A stretch of 64,000 nucleotides of DNA from Spongisporangium articulatum (GCF_044465595.1 NZ_JBITLV010000007.1:248001-312000); one strand, 5' to 3'; shown: positions 45,839-55,168, counted from the stretch's first letter. The notes: generated by a model not told the origin, from the sequence alone. Program-made: numbers and translations.

Positions 45839-46429
45839 TCACTCCTGGTAGGAGTACCGCTCCTCCCGCCAGGGGTTGCCCTGGCGGTGGTAGCCGCGTT
45901 CCTCCCAGAAGCCGCGGCGGTCGAGCGTCAGGTACTCGATCATCCGCAGCCACTTGGGGCCCTTCCAGCTGTACAGGTGCGGAACCACCAGGCGCAGCGG
46001 CCACCCGTGCTCCGGCGAGAGCGGCTCACCGTTGCGATGGGTGGCGAGAACCGTTCGCGGAGAGACGAAATCGTCCATCGACAGGTTCGTCGAGTAGCCG
46101 TACTCGGCCCACGCCATCACGTGGGTCACCTCGTCGGCCGGCGGGATCAGCTCGACCAGGGTGCGGGCGAGTACGCCCTCCCAGAGGTTGTCGAGGACCG
46201 ACCACTTGCTGACGCAGTGCAGGTCGCCGGTGACGCTGCCGCGCGGCAGCTGGGCGAAGGCGTCGACGTCGAGGTGGTGCTCCTGCCCGTCGGCGGTGGC
46301 GCCGTTGACGGTCAGTTTCCACGTGTCCGGGCGGAATCTCGGGACCGGCCCGTAGTGCCGGACCGGGAACCCCGCCGCCAGGCTCTGGCCCGGCGGTAGC
46401 GTTCGCGGCTGCGGCGCGGGCTCCTGCAC
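45839..46429 (-). CDS. Sulfite-oxidase-fold molybdopterin protein
   Basis: The 196-aa protein is a stand-alone SUOX/MsrP-type domain: FRPDTWKLTVNG, the molybdenum-ligand cysteine in GDLHCVSKWS (Cys72), VMAWAEYGYSTNLSMDD and PHLYSWKGPKWLRMIEY. Such proteins oxidise sulfite or reduce methionine sulfoxide. There is no twin-arginine signal and no dimerisation domain, so it appears cytosolic and minimal. GTG 46429 lies six bases after GAGAAT. It is convergent with the kinase, only 16 bp apart. Confidence 0.85.
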   Translation of the reverse strand: MQEPAPQPRTLPPGQSLAAGFPVRHYGPVPRFRPDTWKLTVNGATADGQEHHLDVDAFAQLPRGSVTGDLHCVSKWSVLDNLWEGVLARTLVELIPPADEVTHVMAWAEYGYSTNLSMDDFVSPRTVLATHRNGEPLSPEHGWPLRLVVPHLYSWKGPKWLRMIEYLTLDRRGFWEERGYHRQGNPWREERYSYQE

Positions 46430-46519
46430 CCCGGCATTCTCCCAGACCTCACAGGTCCCGCTGACCACCGAGGCCGGCGCGCGAGTGAGCCACCCCCGGG
46501 CTACACCCGTCTGCGGGGG

Positions 46520-47584
46520 TCAGGAGCTGCGCGACAGCACGTCCGTGACCACGGCGGGCAGGACGTCGCACGCGCGGTCGGTGCCCGCGTCGTCCACGTC
46601 GAGGTGGGTCACCACTCGCACCGTCCGGGTGCCGAGCGCGCCCACCCGCACGCCGCGCTCGGCGGCCAGCCGGACGACGTCCGCCGCGGGCGACTCGCCG
46701 ACCGCCCCGGGCAGGTCGAGGACCACGATGTTCGTCTCCACGTCGGCCGGGTCCACGACCTGCGGGGCGGCCGCGGCGACCGCGGTGGCGATCCGCCGGG
46801 CCCGCGCGTGGTCGTCCGCCAACCGCTCGACGTGATGGTCCAGCGCGTGCAGCCCGGCCGCGGCCAGGACGCCGACCTGGCGCATCCCGCCGCCGTACCG
46901 CTTGCGCCAGACCCGGGCCTGTGCGATCCGCTCGGCGGAACCCACGAGCACCGAACCGATCGGCGCGCCAAGGCCTTTCGAGAGGCAGATCGACACGGTG
47001 TCGGCCACGGCCCCGTACTCGGACATCGGGACGCCGGTGGCGACGTGCGCGTTGAACAGGCGGGCGCCGTCCAGGTGCACCGCGACGCCGAGCGCCTCGG
47101 CCCCCGCCCGCAGCGACTTCAGCTCGTCGATGGACTGGACCGTCCCACCGCCGAAGTTGTGGGTGTTCTCGACGGCGATCGCGGCGGTGGAGACGAAGTA
47201 CGGGCCCGCGTCGGGCACCGCCATCTCCAGGGCCTGGTCGGCCGAGAACCGGCCCCGCTCCGACACCCAGGTGCGGGTCGTGACCTGCCCGAGGACGGCG
47301 TGCCCGCCGAGCTCGGCCCGCACGACGTGCGCCATCGAGTCGCACAGCAGCTCCTGCCCGGGCGCGACGAGCACCCGGACGCCGAGCATGTTGGTCATCG
47401 ACCCCGTCGGGCAGAACAGCCCGGCCTCGTGCCCGAGCAGCGCCGCGGCCCGGGCCTCCAGCTCGTTGGCCAGCGGGTCCTCGGCGTAGACGTCGTCGCC
47501 GACCTCGGCGTGCGCGATCGCCTCGCGCATCGCCGGGGTCGGCCGGGTCAGCGTGTCCGACCGCAGGTCGACGGGCGCGCTCAC
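46520..47584 (-). CDS. ltaE: Low-specificity L-threonine aldolase
   Basis: A 354-aa PLP enzyme that cleaves threonine or allo-threonine to glycine and acetaldehyde. Motifs include DLRSDTLTRPTPAMREAI, GDDVYAEDPLANELE, FCPTGSMTNM, VHLDGARLFNA and the PLP-lysine region ICLSKGLGAPIGS. GTG 47584 overlaps the DAHP synthase stop (GTGA), an unexpected coupling of glycine and aromatic metabolism. Confidence 0.93.
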   Translation of the reverse strand: MSAPVDLRSDTLTRPTPAMREAIAHAEVGDDVYAEDPLANELEARAAALLGHEAGLFCPTGSMTNMLGVRVLVAPGQELLCDSMAHVVRAELGGHAVLGQVTTRTWVSERGRFSADQALEMAVPDAGPYFVSTAAIAVENTHNFGGGTVQSIDELKSLRAGAEALGVAVHLDGARLFNAHVATGVPMSEYGAVADTVSICLSKGLGAPIGSVLVGSAERIAQARVWRKRYGGGMRQVGVLAAAGLHALDHHVERLADDHARARRIATAVAAAAPQVVDPADVETNIVVLDLPGAVGESPAADVVRLAAERGVRVGALGTRTVRVVTHLDVDDAGTDRACDVLPAVVTDVLSRSS

Positions 47585-48975
47585 CGCTCGCTCAGCATCT
47601 CCGCGACCAGGAACGCCAGCTCCAGGGACTGCTGGTGGTTCAGCCGGGGGTCGCACAGCGTCTCGTACCGGGTGGCCAGGTCGGCGTCGTCGATCCGCTC
47701 CGACCCGCCCAGGCACTCGGTCACGTCGTCACCGGTGAGCTCGACGTGCAGCCCACCGGGCACGGTGCCCAGCGCCGCGTGCACCTCGAAGAAGCCACGC
47801 ACCTCGTCGAGGACGTCGTCCAGCCGACGGGTCTTGTAGCCCGAGGCCGACTCGAACGTGTTGCCGTGCATGGGGTCGGTGATCCACAGCACCGGCATGC
47901 CCTCGCGGTGCACGGCCTCGACCAGGCCCGGCAGGACGTCGCGGATGGTGCCCGCGCCCATCCGGGAGATCAGCGTCAGCCGGCCCGGCTCGCGGTGCGG
48001 GTCGAGCTTGTCGATCAGCCGCAGGAGCTCGTCGGGCGTGGTCTTCGGGCCGACCTTCATGCCGATCGGGTTGCGCACCCGCGACATCAGGTCGACGTGC
48101 GCGCCGTCGAGCTGGCGGGTGCGCTCGCCGATCCAGACCATGTGCGCCGACACGTTGTACGGGGTGCCGGTGCGGGAGTCGATGCGGGTCAGCGCTCGCT
48201 CGTAGTCGAGCAGCAGGCCCTCGTGCGAGGAGTAGAAGTCGACCGTGCGCAGCGCGTCGGTGTCACCGCCGCAGGCCGCCATGAAGCGCATGGCCCGGTC
48301 GATGTCACGGGCCATCACCTCGTAGCGGGCGTTGGCCGGGCTCTTCACGAAACCGCGGTTCCACTCGTGCACCTGGCGCAGGTCGGCGAAGCCGCCCTTG
48401 GTGAACGCGCGGATCAGGTTCAGGGTCGAGGCGCTCGTGTTGTAGGCGCGCAGCAGCCGGCGCGGGTCGGGGATGCGCGACTCGGGCGTGAAGTCGTAGT
48501 CGTTGATCGCGTCGCCCTTGTAGGCGGGCAGCGCCACGCCGTCGCGGGTCTCGGTGGGGCTGCTGCGCGGCTTGCTGTACTGGCCGGCCATCCGGCCGAC
48601 CTTGATCACCGGCATGCTCGCGCCGTAGGTCAGGACGACGGCCATCTGCAGGATCGTCTTGATCTTGTTACGGATGCGGTCGGCCGTGGCCTCGGCGAAC
48701 GTCTCGGCGCAGTCGCCGCCCTGGAGCAGAAAGGCCTCGCCGCGGGAGGCCGCGGCCAGCCGGTCGCGCAGGTCGTCGCACTCGCCGGCGAACACCAGCG
48801 GCGGATACGCCGCGAGCTCGGCGGTGACCTCCTTCAGCACGGCCTCGTCGGGCCATTCCGGCTGCTGCAGGGCGGGCAGGTCACGCCACAGGTCGAGGCC
48901 GGCCTCGAGGGCGGCGGCGGCGGTCTGCGGAGCCCCGAATTCGGGGAGCTGTTCGAGCGGGAGACGGACGTTCAC
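47581..48975 (-). CDS. aroG: Class II DAHP synthase
   Basis: First step of the shikimate pathway: phosphoenolpyruvate plus erythrose 4-phosphate to DAHP. The 464-aa class II (plant/actinobacterial) enzyme shows LLQGGDCAETF, GRMAGQYSKPRS, RAFTKGGFADLRQVH and WITDPMHGN. In Mycobacterium the homologue AroG pairs with chorismate mutase. GTG start decided by a -10 TAGGCT six bases upstream. Confidence 0.96.
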   Translation of the reverse strand: MNVRLPLEQLPEFGAPQTAAAALEAGLDLWRDLPALQQPEWPDEAVLKEVTAELAAYPPLVFAGECDDLRDRLAAASRGEAFLLQGGDCAETFAEATADRIRNKIKTILQMAVVLTYGASMPVIKVGRMAGQYSKPRSSPTETRDGVALPAYKGDAINDYDFTPESRIPDPRRLLRAYNTSASTLNLIRAFTKGGFADLRQVHEWNRGFVKSPANARYEVMARDIDRAMRFMAACGGDTDALRTVDFYSSHEGLLLDYERALTRIDSRTGTPYNVSAHMVWIGERTRQLDGAHVDLMSRVRNPIGMKVGPKTTPDELLRLIDKLDPHREPGRLTLISRMGAGTIRDVLPGLVEAVHREGMPVLWITDPMHGNTFESASGYKTRRLDDVLDEVRGFFEVHAALGTVPGGLHVELTGDDVTECLGGSERIDDADLATRYETLCDPRLNHQQSLELAFLVAEMLSER

Positions 48976-48981
48976 CGGGCC

Positions 48982-48987
48982 AGCCTA
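48982..48987 (-). promoter_or_regulatory. -10 box of aroG (leaderless)
   Basis: TAGGCT on the minus strand, exactly six bases before GTG 48975. Confidence 0.7.
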
Positions 48988-49100
48988 AGCGACCGGGGTC
49001 GTGAGTTTCGCCCGAGTATCGCCGCGCCGACCCGTACGGGCGGTGGGCCGCCCGCTCGAGGGGCGGGCGTCGTCCGGGATGAGCCGTGGGACGGCGCCCC

Positions 49101-49883
49101 TCAGGCGGCGTCGTCGGGTGCGGTTCGGGCGGGGGGCCCGCCCGGGGTCACCACCCCGTCGTGGACGCCGTCGTGGGCCTCCCAGGCGTGGCCCGCCTTG
49201 GCCGCGGCCAGGCGCTCCTTCATGGTCGCCACGTAGACGTCCACGTACTCCTGGTCGGACAGCTCCATCAGCTCGTACATGATCTCGTCGGTGATCGAGC
49301 GCAGCACGAACCGGTCGGACTCCATGCCCTCGTAGCGGGAGAAGTCGAGCGGTTTGCCGATCACGACCCGCACGGGCTTCAGCCGCCAGAACTTCCGCCC
49401 GGGGGGCTGCACCTCGTAGGTGCCGACCATCGCGACGGGGATGACGGGGACGCCGGCCTCCAGGGCCATCCGGGCGACGCCCGTCTTGCCCCGGTACAGG
49501 CGCCCGTCGGGCGAGCGCGAACCCTCGGGGTAGATGCCCAGGAGCTCGCCCTTGCCGAGCACGCGCAGCCCCGTGCGCAGGGCCGCCTCGGAGGCCCGCC
49601 CACCCGTGCGGTCGATCGGCACCTGGCCGGTGGCCGCGAAGAAGGCGGCGGTGAGCCGGCCCTTGACGCCCCGGCCGGTGAAGTAGTCCGACTTGGCCAG
49701 GAACGTGATCTTCCGGGGCACGAACAGCGGCAGGAAGAAGTGGTCCGAGAAGGACAGGTGGTTGCTGGCCAGGATCGCCGCGCCCCGGTCGGGCACGTTC
49801 TCCAGCCCCTCGACCCGCGGGGACCAGACGGCGGCGATGAGGGGGCCCAGGATGACCCGCTTCAGCAGCCAGTAGAAGAGCAC
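49101..49883 (-). CDS. plsC: 1-acyl-glycerol-3-phosphate acyltransferase (PlsC family)
   Basis: Adds the second acyl chain in phospholipid synthesis. The 260-aa protein has the catalytic HX4D as NHLSFSDH (His42, Asp47), PIDRTGGRA and the phosphate-binding YPEGSRSPDG (Glu120). GTG 49883 follows GGGGGAGG with four to five bases of spacing. It corresponds in place to mycobacterial Rv2182c. A basic N-terminal hydrophobic stretch fits membrane association. Confidence 0.92.
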   Translation of the reverse strand: MLFYWLLKRVILGPLIAAVWSPRVEGLENVPDRGAAILASNHLSFSDHFFLPLFVPRKITFLAKSDYFTGRGVKGRLTAAFFAATGQVPIDRTGGRASEAALRTGLRVLGKGELLGIYPEGSRSPDGRLYRGKTGVARMALEAGVPVIPVAMVGTYEVQPPGRKFWRLKPVRVVIGKPLDFSRYEGMESDRFVLRSITDEIMYELMELSDQEYVDVYVATMKERLAAAKAGHAWEAHDGVHDGVVTPGGPPARTAPDDAA

Positions 49884-50111
49884 CGAACCTCCGCCCCCCG
49901 CGTCTCGACCCACGACCCCCTTCCGGTGCGAGGGCTTGTCAACGAGGGTAGGCCGCGGATGCGCGTGCGGAAACCGGGGTGGTTGTGGGCGGCGCTACAT
50001 CCGAGAGTGTTCCCCTGGCGTTTCCTGACAATCCGGACTCCGGTCGACCGGCCTCGACCTCGGCGGCCCGCCGTGTCACGATTGGCGGGCAGATTCACGA
50101 TGGGAGTGGTC

Positions 50112-50873
50112 ATGACCGTGCGGCCCGGTGCCGAGCCCTTCCACTCCGACGGCGACGACGTCGGCGTCCTCGTACTGCACGGTTTCACCGGCAACCCCAC
50201 GTCCATGCGCCCGTGGGCCGAGGCGATCGCCGCCACCGGCCGCACCGTCGCCCTCCCCCGCCTGCCCGGGCACGGCACGACGGTGCAGGACATGCGGAGT
50301 ACCCGCTGGGAAGACTGGGTCGCCGAGGCCGACTCGGCCTTCCACACGCTGCGCGCCAAGGTCTCGACGGTCGTGGTCTGCGGGCTGTCGATGGGCGGGG
50401 CGCTGGCCCTGACCCTGGCCGAGCGGTACCCCGCCGAGGTGGCGGGGCTGGTGCTGGTGAACCCGGCCGTGCGCATCGACGACCCGCGCTTGGTCGCGCT
50501 GCCCGTCGTCAAGTGGCTCACGCCGTACCTGCCGCCGGTGGGCAACGACATCAAGAAGCCTGGGGTGACGGAGGACGCGTACGGGAAGATCCCGTCGCAC
50601 GCGCTGGCCTCGAGCCTGGCCGGGTACAAGGGGGTCGTGGCCGACCTGCCGAAGGTGACGGCGCCGCTCCTGCTGATCCGCTCGCGCGTCGACCACGTGG
50701 TGCCGGCCTCGTCGAGCGCGCTGATCCTGTCGAAAGTGTCCTCCCCGGACCCGGTCGAGATCGTGCTGGAGGACAGCTACCACGTGGCCACTCTCGACAA
50801 CGACGCGCCGACGATCTTCGAGAAGTCCATCGAGTTCATCGAGCAGGTCACCCGCAACCGGACGACGGCATGA
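50112..50873 (+). CDS. Alpha/beta-hydrolase (carboxylesterase/monoacylglycerol lipase)
   Basis: The 253-aa protein has VLVLHGFTGNP (oxyanion hole), the nucleophile GLSMGG (Ser93), a late Asp in RSRVDHVV and the His in DSYHVATLD, matching the Est30/monoacylglycerol lipase group. No signal peptide, so cytosolic. ATG 50112 has GGGAGTGG upstream; ATG 50100 would add four residues. It is divergent from plsC and overlaps the next small ORF. Confidence 0.9.
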   Translation: MTVRPGAEPFHSDGDDVGVLVLHGFTGNPTSMRPWAEAIAATGRTVALPRLPGHGTTVQDMRSTRWEDWVAEADSAFHTLRAKVSTVVVCGLSMGGALALTLAERYPAEVAGLVLVNPAVRIDDPRLVALPVVKWLTPYLPPVGNDIKKPGVTEDAYGKIPSHALASSLAGYKGVVADLPKVTAPLLLIRSRVDHVVPASSSALILSKVSSPDPVEIVLEDSYHVATLDNDAPTIFEKSIEFIEQVTRNRTTA

Positions 50874-50935
50874 GCGAGCGGAGCGAGCTCATCATCGAGC
50901 AGAGTGTGCGGCGCATGGCGAGGAACGAGCCATGA
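50870..50935 (+). CDS. 21-aa intercistronic ORF coupled at both ends
   Basis: ATG 50870 overlaps the lipase stop (ATGA) and its own TGA overlaps the next gene's ATG (ATGA). The predicted peptide is MSERSELIIEQSVRRMARNE plus one Pro. The DNA contains GAGCGAGCGGAGCGAGCTC, a near-palindromic run. Either a real micro-ORF that keeps ribosomes moving between the two genes or a repeat that happens to be open; no homologue can be named. Confidence 0.4.
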   Translation: MSERSELIIEQSVRRMARNEP

Positions 50936-51450
50936 GTGACGAGGCGAACGCCGGGGGCGGCAACGGGCCCGACAGCGGTTCCGGGGAGCCGTTGGACATC
51001 GACTCGGCGTTCGCGGCGATCGTTGCCGACTGGGAGAAGGAGACGCCCGAGGGCGAACGTTCCTGGCCCGCCGACGAGGACGCCGACCTGGAGGCCCTGC
51101 GCGCCCTGCCGCCGGTGACCAAGTCGGTTCCGGTTGAGACCGAAGGACTCTCGGTCGTCCCGGACGGCGAACGGTCCGACCGGTCCGAGCCGGCCGAGCC
51201 CGAGGACACCGAGCGGTACGAGCCGCCCGAGCCGCCCCCGCTGCCGCGCGGCGACCTGATCAGCCGGGTCGCCTGGGCCGGCGCGCTGGGCGGGCCGCTG
51301 TTCCTGCTGATCGCCGTGATCGCCTGGCGCACCGCTCCGCAGCTCCTGCTGATGGCCGCGATCGTGGCGTTCGTGGCCGGCTTCGTGACCCTGGTCGCGC
51401 GGATGCCGCAGCACCGCGACGAGGACGACGGGGACGGCGCGGTCGTCTGA
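50932..51450 (+). CDS. Hypothetical two-helix membrane protein with acidic N-terminus
   Basis: Of 172 residues, the first 105 are acidic, Gly/Pro/Glu-rich and probably disordered (GPDSGSGEPLDIDSAFAAIV, then an EPPEPPPLPRGDLISRVAW segment in pieces). Two membrane helices follow at about 112-130 and 134-153, then an Asp-rich end. This layout is common among uncharacterised actinobacterial proteins. Function unknown; probably in the same transcript as the lipase. Confidence 0.75.
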   Translation: MSDEANAGGGNGPDSGSGEPLDIDSAFAAIVADWEKETPEGERSWPADEDADLEALRALPPVTKSVPVETEGLSVVPDGERSDRSEPAEPEDTERYEPPEPPPLPRGDLISRVAWAGALGGPLFLLIAVIAWRTAPQLLLMAAIVAFVAGFVTLVARMPQHRDEDDGDGAVV

Positions 51451-51469
51451 CCATAACGGGGAGTGGTAC

Positions 51470-54400
51470 GTGCAGGAGGGGCTCTACGAGTCTCTGGTCA
51501 CCGTCGGACTTCGGGACAGTCTTGCCCGCTTAGTCGACGCCCAGGCTCACACTGACAAGGTCGATGTGGCGGAGGAAACGACCGCCCTGGTCCGGCATCT
51601 CGCGCCGCTGATCGAGGGCAGCCTGCGCCGCGCGCCCGGTACGGCGGACCGGGTTGCGTTGGCTCGCACGATTCTGCGGGCCCTTCCCGATGCTGAGCAG
51701 GAGACGTTCGACGAGCAGCTCCCGCGGCTCGAGCAATTGCTCGCGATTCAGGCGCACCCGGGCCTTGTCGCACCGAACGTCGAACGGCCCAAGACACCGC
51801 TCTCGGACGCCGCTTTGCTGACCAATGCTCGCGGCGAGCCCACCCTGGCCGCCGAGCTTCAGGCCGAGCTGAGCAGCGCCGATGGCGTTGACCTCCTGTG
51901 CGCCTTCGTGAAATGGGAAGGCGTTCGGCTTCTCGAGCGTCAACTTCTGATGCTCAAGGAGCGGGGCGTGCCGGTACGCGTCCTGACGACCACCTACCTG
52001 GGCGCCTCGGATGCGCGGGCCCTCGACCGACTGGTCGATGAGTTCGGCGCGATCGTGAAGGTCAACTACGAGACCGACCGGACCCGACTGCACGCCAAGG
52101 CTTGGCTGCTGCACCGTCGAACTGGCTTCGACACCGCCTACGTGGGCAGCAGCAACCTCTCGCATGCAGCGCTGATCGATGGGCTGGAGTGGAATGTCCG
52201 ACTTTCGGCTATCGCCACACCGGCGCTACTGAACAAGTTCCGGTCCACGTTCGACTCGTACTGGGCGAGCCGGGAGTTCGAGCCGTACCTTCCGGGCCGG
52301 GACGGCGAACGACTCCGGGAAGCGCTCGAGGTCGCGGGAGGACGACGGCAGCGTCCGACGTCAGTGACGTTGTCCGGTCTCGAGGTGCGGCCCAAACCGC
52401 ATCAGGCCGAGATGCTCGAGGAGCTGGACGCCGAACGCACCCTGCACAACCGGCACCGCAACCTCGTCGTGGCTGCCACGGGGACGGGCAAGACAGTGAT
52501 CGCTGCGCTGGATTACCGACGGTTGGTCGAGGATCATCACGGCCGCGATCTGAGCCTGCTGTTCGTGGCCCACCGCATCGAGATCCTGGAACAGGCCCGG
52601 CGCATGTACCAAGAAGTGCTCTCGGATGGGACGTTTGGCGAGCTCCTGGCGGGAGGTAAGGAGCCGAAGCGCTGGCGTCACGTGTTCGCCGCCGTGCAGG
52701 CGCTGTCCGCGAGGCGGCTGTCGGAGATCGACCCGGCCCAGTTCGATGTCGTGGTGGTCGACGAGTTCCATCATGCCGAGGCGGCCAGTTACCGCCGCCT
52801 GCTCGAGCACGTACAGCCCATCGAACTGCTTGGGCTCACTGCCACGCCGGAACGGACGGACGGCGCCGACGTTCGCACCTTCTTCGACGGCCGAGTGGCC
52901 AGCGAGCTACGCCTCTGGGATGCACTGGAACAGAACCTGCTCTGCCCCTTCCACTATTTCGGCATTCACGACGGCACCGACCTCTCCCGCCTGACCTGGC
53001 GACGAGGCGCCTACGAGACCACGTCGCTCAGCGAGCTATACACCGGTGACGATGCGCGCACCCGCATCGTCCTGCGCCAGGTCCGCGACAAGGTCGCGGA
53101 CGTCGGCATGATGCGGGCGCTGGGCTTCTGTGTCAGCGTCGAGCACGCGCGCTACATGGCGGAGAAGTTCACCGAGGCCGGCATCCCGTCCCGCGCCGTC
53201 AGCGCAGATACTCCGGCCCAGGAACGTCGAGACACCTTGGTAGCCCTGCGAGAGCGTCAGCTCAACGCCGTTTTCGCGGTCGATCTCTTCAACGAAGGCC
53301 TGGACATCCCCGACGTGGACACGGTGCTGTTCCTACGGCCCACTGAGAGCTCGACGGTCTTCCTCCAGCAGTTGGGCCGCGGCTTGCGCATGACGCGCGG
53401 CAAGACGGTGCTGACCGCGCTCGATTTCGTCGGTCATCACCGCCGCGAGTTCCGCTTCGACCAGCGCCTCACAGCCATGACCGGTCTCCGTCGCGGGGAC
53501 CTGGTGCGCCAGGTGGAGCAGGGATTCTCGTTCCTGCCCTCAGGTTCGCAGATCGTGTTGGACGAGGTGGCGCGCGAGATTGTGCTAGCCAACGTCCGAC
53601 AGCAGGTCTCCCCACGTTGGGCAGCCCTGGTGACCGAGGTGGCCACACACCCGAACGGTCAGTTGGCCTCTTTCCTCGACGCGGGGCAGCGCAGCCTGGC
53701 CGACGTCATCCGGGACAAGGGACAGACATGGACGAAGCTGTGTCGCGACGCCGGTAAGGAAGTCCCCGCCCCTGGCCCCCGTGAGGACCAGTTGGCCCGT
53801 CGAGCCCGTGCCTTCACTCAGGTCGATGATGCCGCGCGCCGTTCGGCGTATGCCCAGCTCCTCGCTTCGGGCCAGGCCGACGATTCCGTTCTGGAGCGTC
53901 GAACTTCGGACATGTTGTTCTTCTCGCTATTCCCGGATGGGGGCGGTTTCCCCGACACGGCAACCGGTCTCGCCACCCTCAACGAAGAGCCGGCGCTGCG
54001 CTCCGAACTCACACAGATCATCGACGTCAGCTTCGACTTGGCTCGGCGCAGTACTCAGCCCATCGTGGAGTTGGAGCCGGCGCTGAAGGACGTGCCCTTG
54101 GCTGTGCACGCGAGCTACACCCGCGAGGAAGTTCTCGCGGCGCTCGGGCACGCAACTATGAGCCGGACGCCGGGAACCATGCGCGAAGGGGTGGCCTGGT
54201 GCGAGGCCAGCCAGGCTGACGCCTTCTTCATCACGCTACAGAAGACGGACACCGACTACTCCCCCACGACGATGTACCGAGACTTCGCGCTCAGTCCCGA
54301 ACTCTTTCACTGGGAATCGCAGTCGACCACGCGCGAGTCCTCGCCCACGGGCCAGCGGTACATCAACCATCGAGAGCGTGGAACGTCGATCCTGCTGTTC

Positions 54401-54565
54401 GTACGCCAACGCAAGACCGGGCCGCTCGGCACCTCGCCGTACGTGTTCCTGGGGCCGGCCGACTACGAATCGCACACCGGGGAACGTCCGATGGCGATCA
54501 CGTGGAAGCTTCGCAAGCCCATGCCCACTGAGGTTTTCATCGCCGCTCGGGCTGCCATTGCGTGA
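51470..54565 (+). CDS. Phospholipase-D-type nuclease / SF2 helicase / DUF3427 protein
   Basis: A 1,031-aa fusion. Residues 115-275 form a PLD-like nuclease domain with one H-x-K (His208, Lys210) and GSSN (226-229). The helicase follows: ATGTGKT (336-342), DEFHH (431-435), TATPER (about 458), and the second RecA domain with DLFNEGLDIPDVD and QQLGRGLRM. The C-terminal DUF3427 domain has FHWESQS, GQRYINHRERG, LLFVRQRK and YVFLGP. Such fusions recur in genomic islands and are suspected of phage or DNA defence. Codons appear lower in G+C than those of the flanking genes, implying transfer. GTG start after GGGGAG. Function unproven. Confidence 0.88.
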   Translation: MQEGLYESLVTVGLRDSLARLVDAQAHTDKVDVAEETTALVRHLAPLIEGSLRRAPGTADRVALARTILRALPDAEQETFDEQLPRLEQLLAIQAHPGLVAPNVERPKTPLSDAALLTNARGEPTLAAELQAELSSADGVDLLCAFVKWEGVRLLERQLLMLKERGVPVRVLTTTYLGASDARALDRLVDEFGAIVKVNYETDRTRLHAKAWLLHRRTGFDTAYVGSSNLSHAALIDGLEWNVRLSAIATPALLNKFRSTFDSYWASREFEPYLPGRDGERLREALEVAGGRRQRPTSVTLSGLEVRPKPHQAEMLEELDAERTLHNRHRNLVVAATGTGKTVIAALDYRRLVEDHHGRDLSLLFVAHRIEILEQARRMYQEVLSDGTFGELLAGGKEPKRWRHVFAAVQALSARRLSEIDPAQFDVVVVDEFHHAEAASYRRLLEHVQPIELLGLTATPERTDGADVRTFFDGRVASELRLWDALEQNLLCPFHYFGIHDGTDLSRLTWRRGAYETTSLSELYTGDDARTRIVLRQVRDKVADVGMMRALGFCVSVEHARYMAEKFTEAGIPSRAVSADTPAQERRDTLVALRERQLNAVFAVDLFNEGLDIPDVDTVLFLRPTESSTVFLQQLGRGLRMTRGKTVLTALDFVGHHRREFRFDQRLTAMTGLRRGDLVRQVEQGFSFLPSGSQIVLDEVAREIVLANVRQQVSPRWAALVTEVATHPNGQLASFLDAGQRSLADVIRDKGQTWTKLCRDAGKEVPAPGPREDQLARRARAFTQVDDAARRSAYAQLLASGQADDSVLERRTSDMLFFSLFPDGGGFPDTATGLATLNEEPALRSELTQIIDVSFDLARRSTQPIVELEPALKDVPLAVHASYTREEVLAALGHATMSRTPGTMREGVAWCEASQADAFFITLQKTDTDYSPTTMYRDFALSPELFHWESQSTTRESSPTGQRYINHRERGTSILLFVRQRKTGPLGTSPYVFLGPADYESHTGERPMAITWKLRKPMPTEVFIAARAAIA

Positions 54566-54703
54566 CGGCTCGATGCACAGCGGAATCCGGCTTGTGGACA
54601 GTCAATCGCAAGAGACAGCCAACCACCCGTAGTCGTCGCAGACCAAGTGACTGATGCCGGTTCGCTCGTCACGTGCATCAGGCGAAACGCCTCTCGGTGA
54701 AGC

Positions 54704-54732
54704 TCTAGTCGCGAGAAAGGTCTAGTCGGGAG
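54704..54732. repeat. Short direct repeat behind the helicase gene
   Basis: TCTAGTCGCGAG (54704-54715) and TCTAGTCGGGAG (54721-54732) differ at one base. The 240-bp gap 54566-54805 holds no convincing gene. The repeat could mark an insertion junction or a binding site. Confidence 0.4.
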
Positions 54733-54805
54733 GGCGCACCGATGACCGCTGGGTCGTGACTGCCGTCGTATCCCAGGAACCCGATCAACAGGCGAGTTTC
54801 AACAC

Positions 54806-55168
54806 TCACGATTCACTGATCGGGGCGAAAAGTTGCTGCAACTTACTGCGCGCCTCGTCTAGCGAAAGACCGAGTCGGGCGGCTGAGCGGCGGACGAGGA
54901 CCTCGCGATCGCGCAGGCGCTCCGCCTCTTCTCGAAGCAGCTCGGGTCGGTGCAGGGCTAGCTCAGCTAGATGAATACTCACATCGCTAGTTCCGATCTC
55001 CTGCAGATAGGGCATCGTCTCTAGCATGTGATCGCTTGCATACCAACGTAATTCGTGGGAAACATCCTGGATGTCAAATTCCTCGACAATCCTCGCCAGT
55101 GCAGCAAGGCCATGCTCGTGTGATCGACTCACGAACCGAGCATCCCCGACACAGGACCAGATCACCAA
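54806..55168 (-). CDS. Unknown 120-aa protein in the low-G+C patch
   Basis: Not recognised. Predicted mainly helical: IVEEFDIQDVSHELRWYASD, an acidic middle, then ELLREEAERLRDREVLVRRSAARLGLSLDEAR and LQQLFAP. No membrane helix. Codon use is clearly poorer in G+C than the window average, like the helicase gene it converges with. GTG 55168 is the first plausible start; TTG 55171 is an alternative. It may have arrived with the helicase gene. Confidence 0.55.
   Translation of the reverse strand: MVIWSCVGDARFVSRSHEHGLAALARIVEEFDIQDVSHELRWYASDHMLETMPYLQEIGTSDVSIHLAELALHRPELLREEAERLRDREVLVRRSAARLGLSLDEARSKLQQLFAPISES

Noticed and set aside
49884..50111. TTGACA at about 49,936-49,941 (minus strand) as a plsC promoter
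   Set aside because: No acceptable -10 hexamer at the expected distance.
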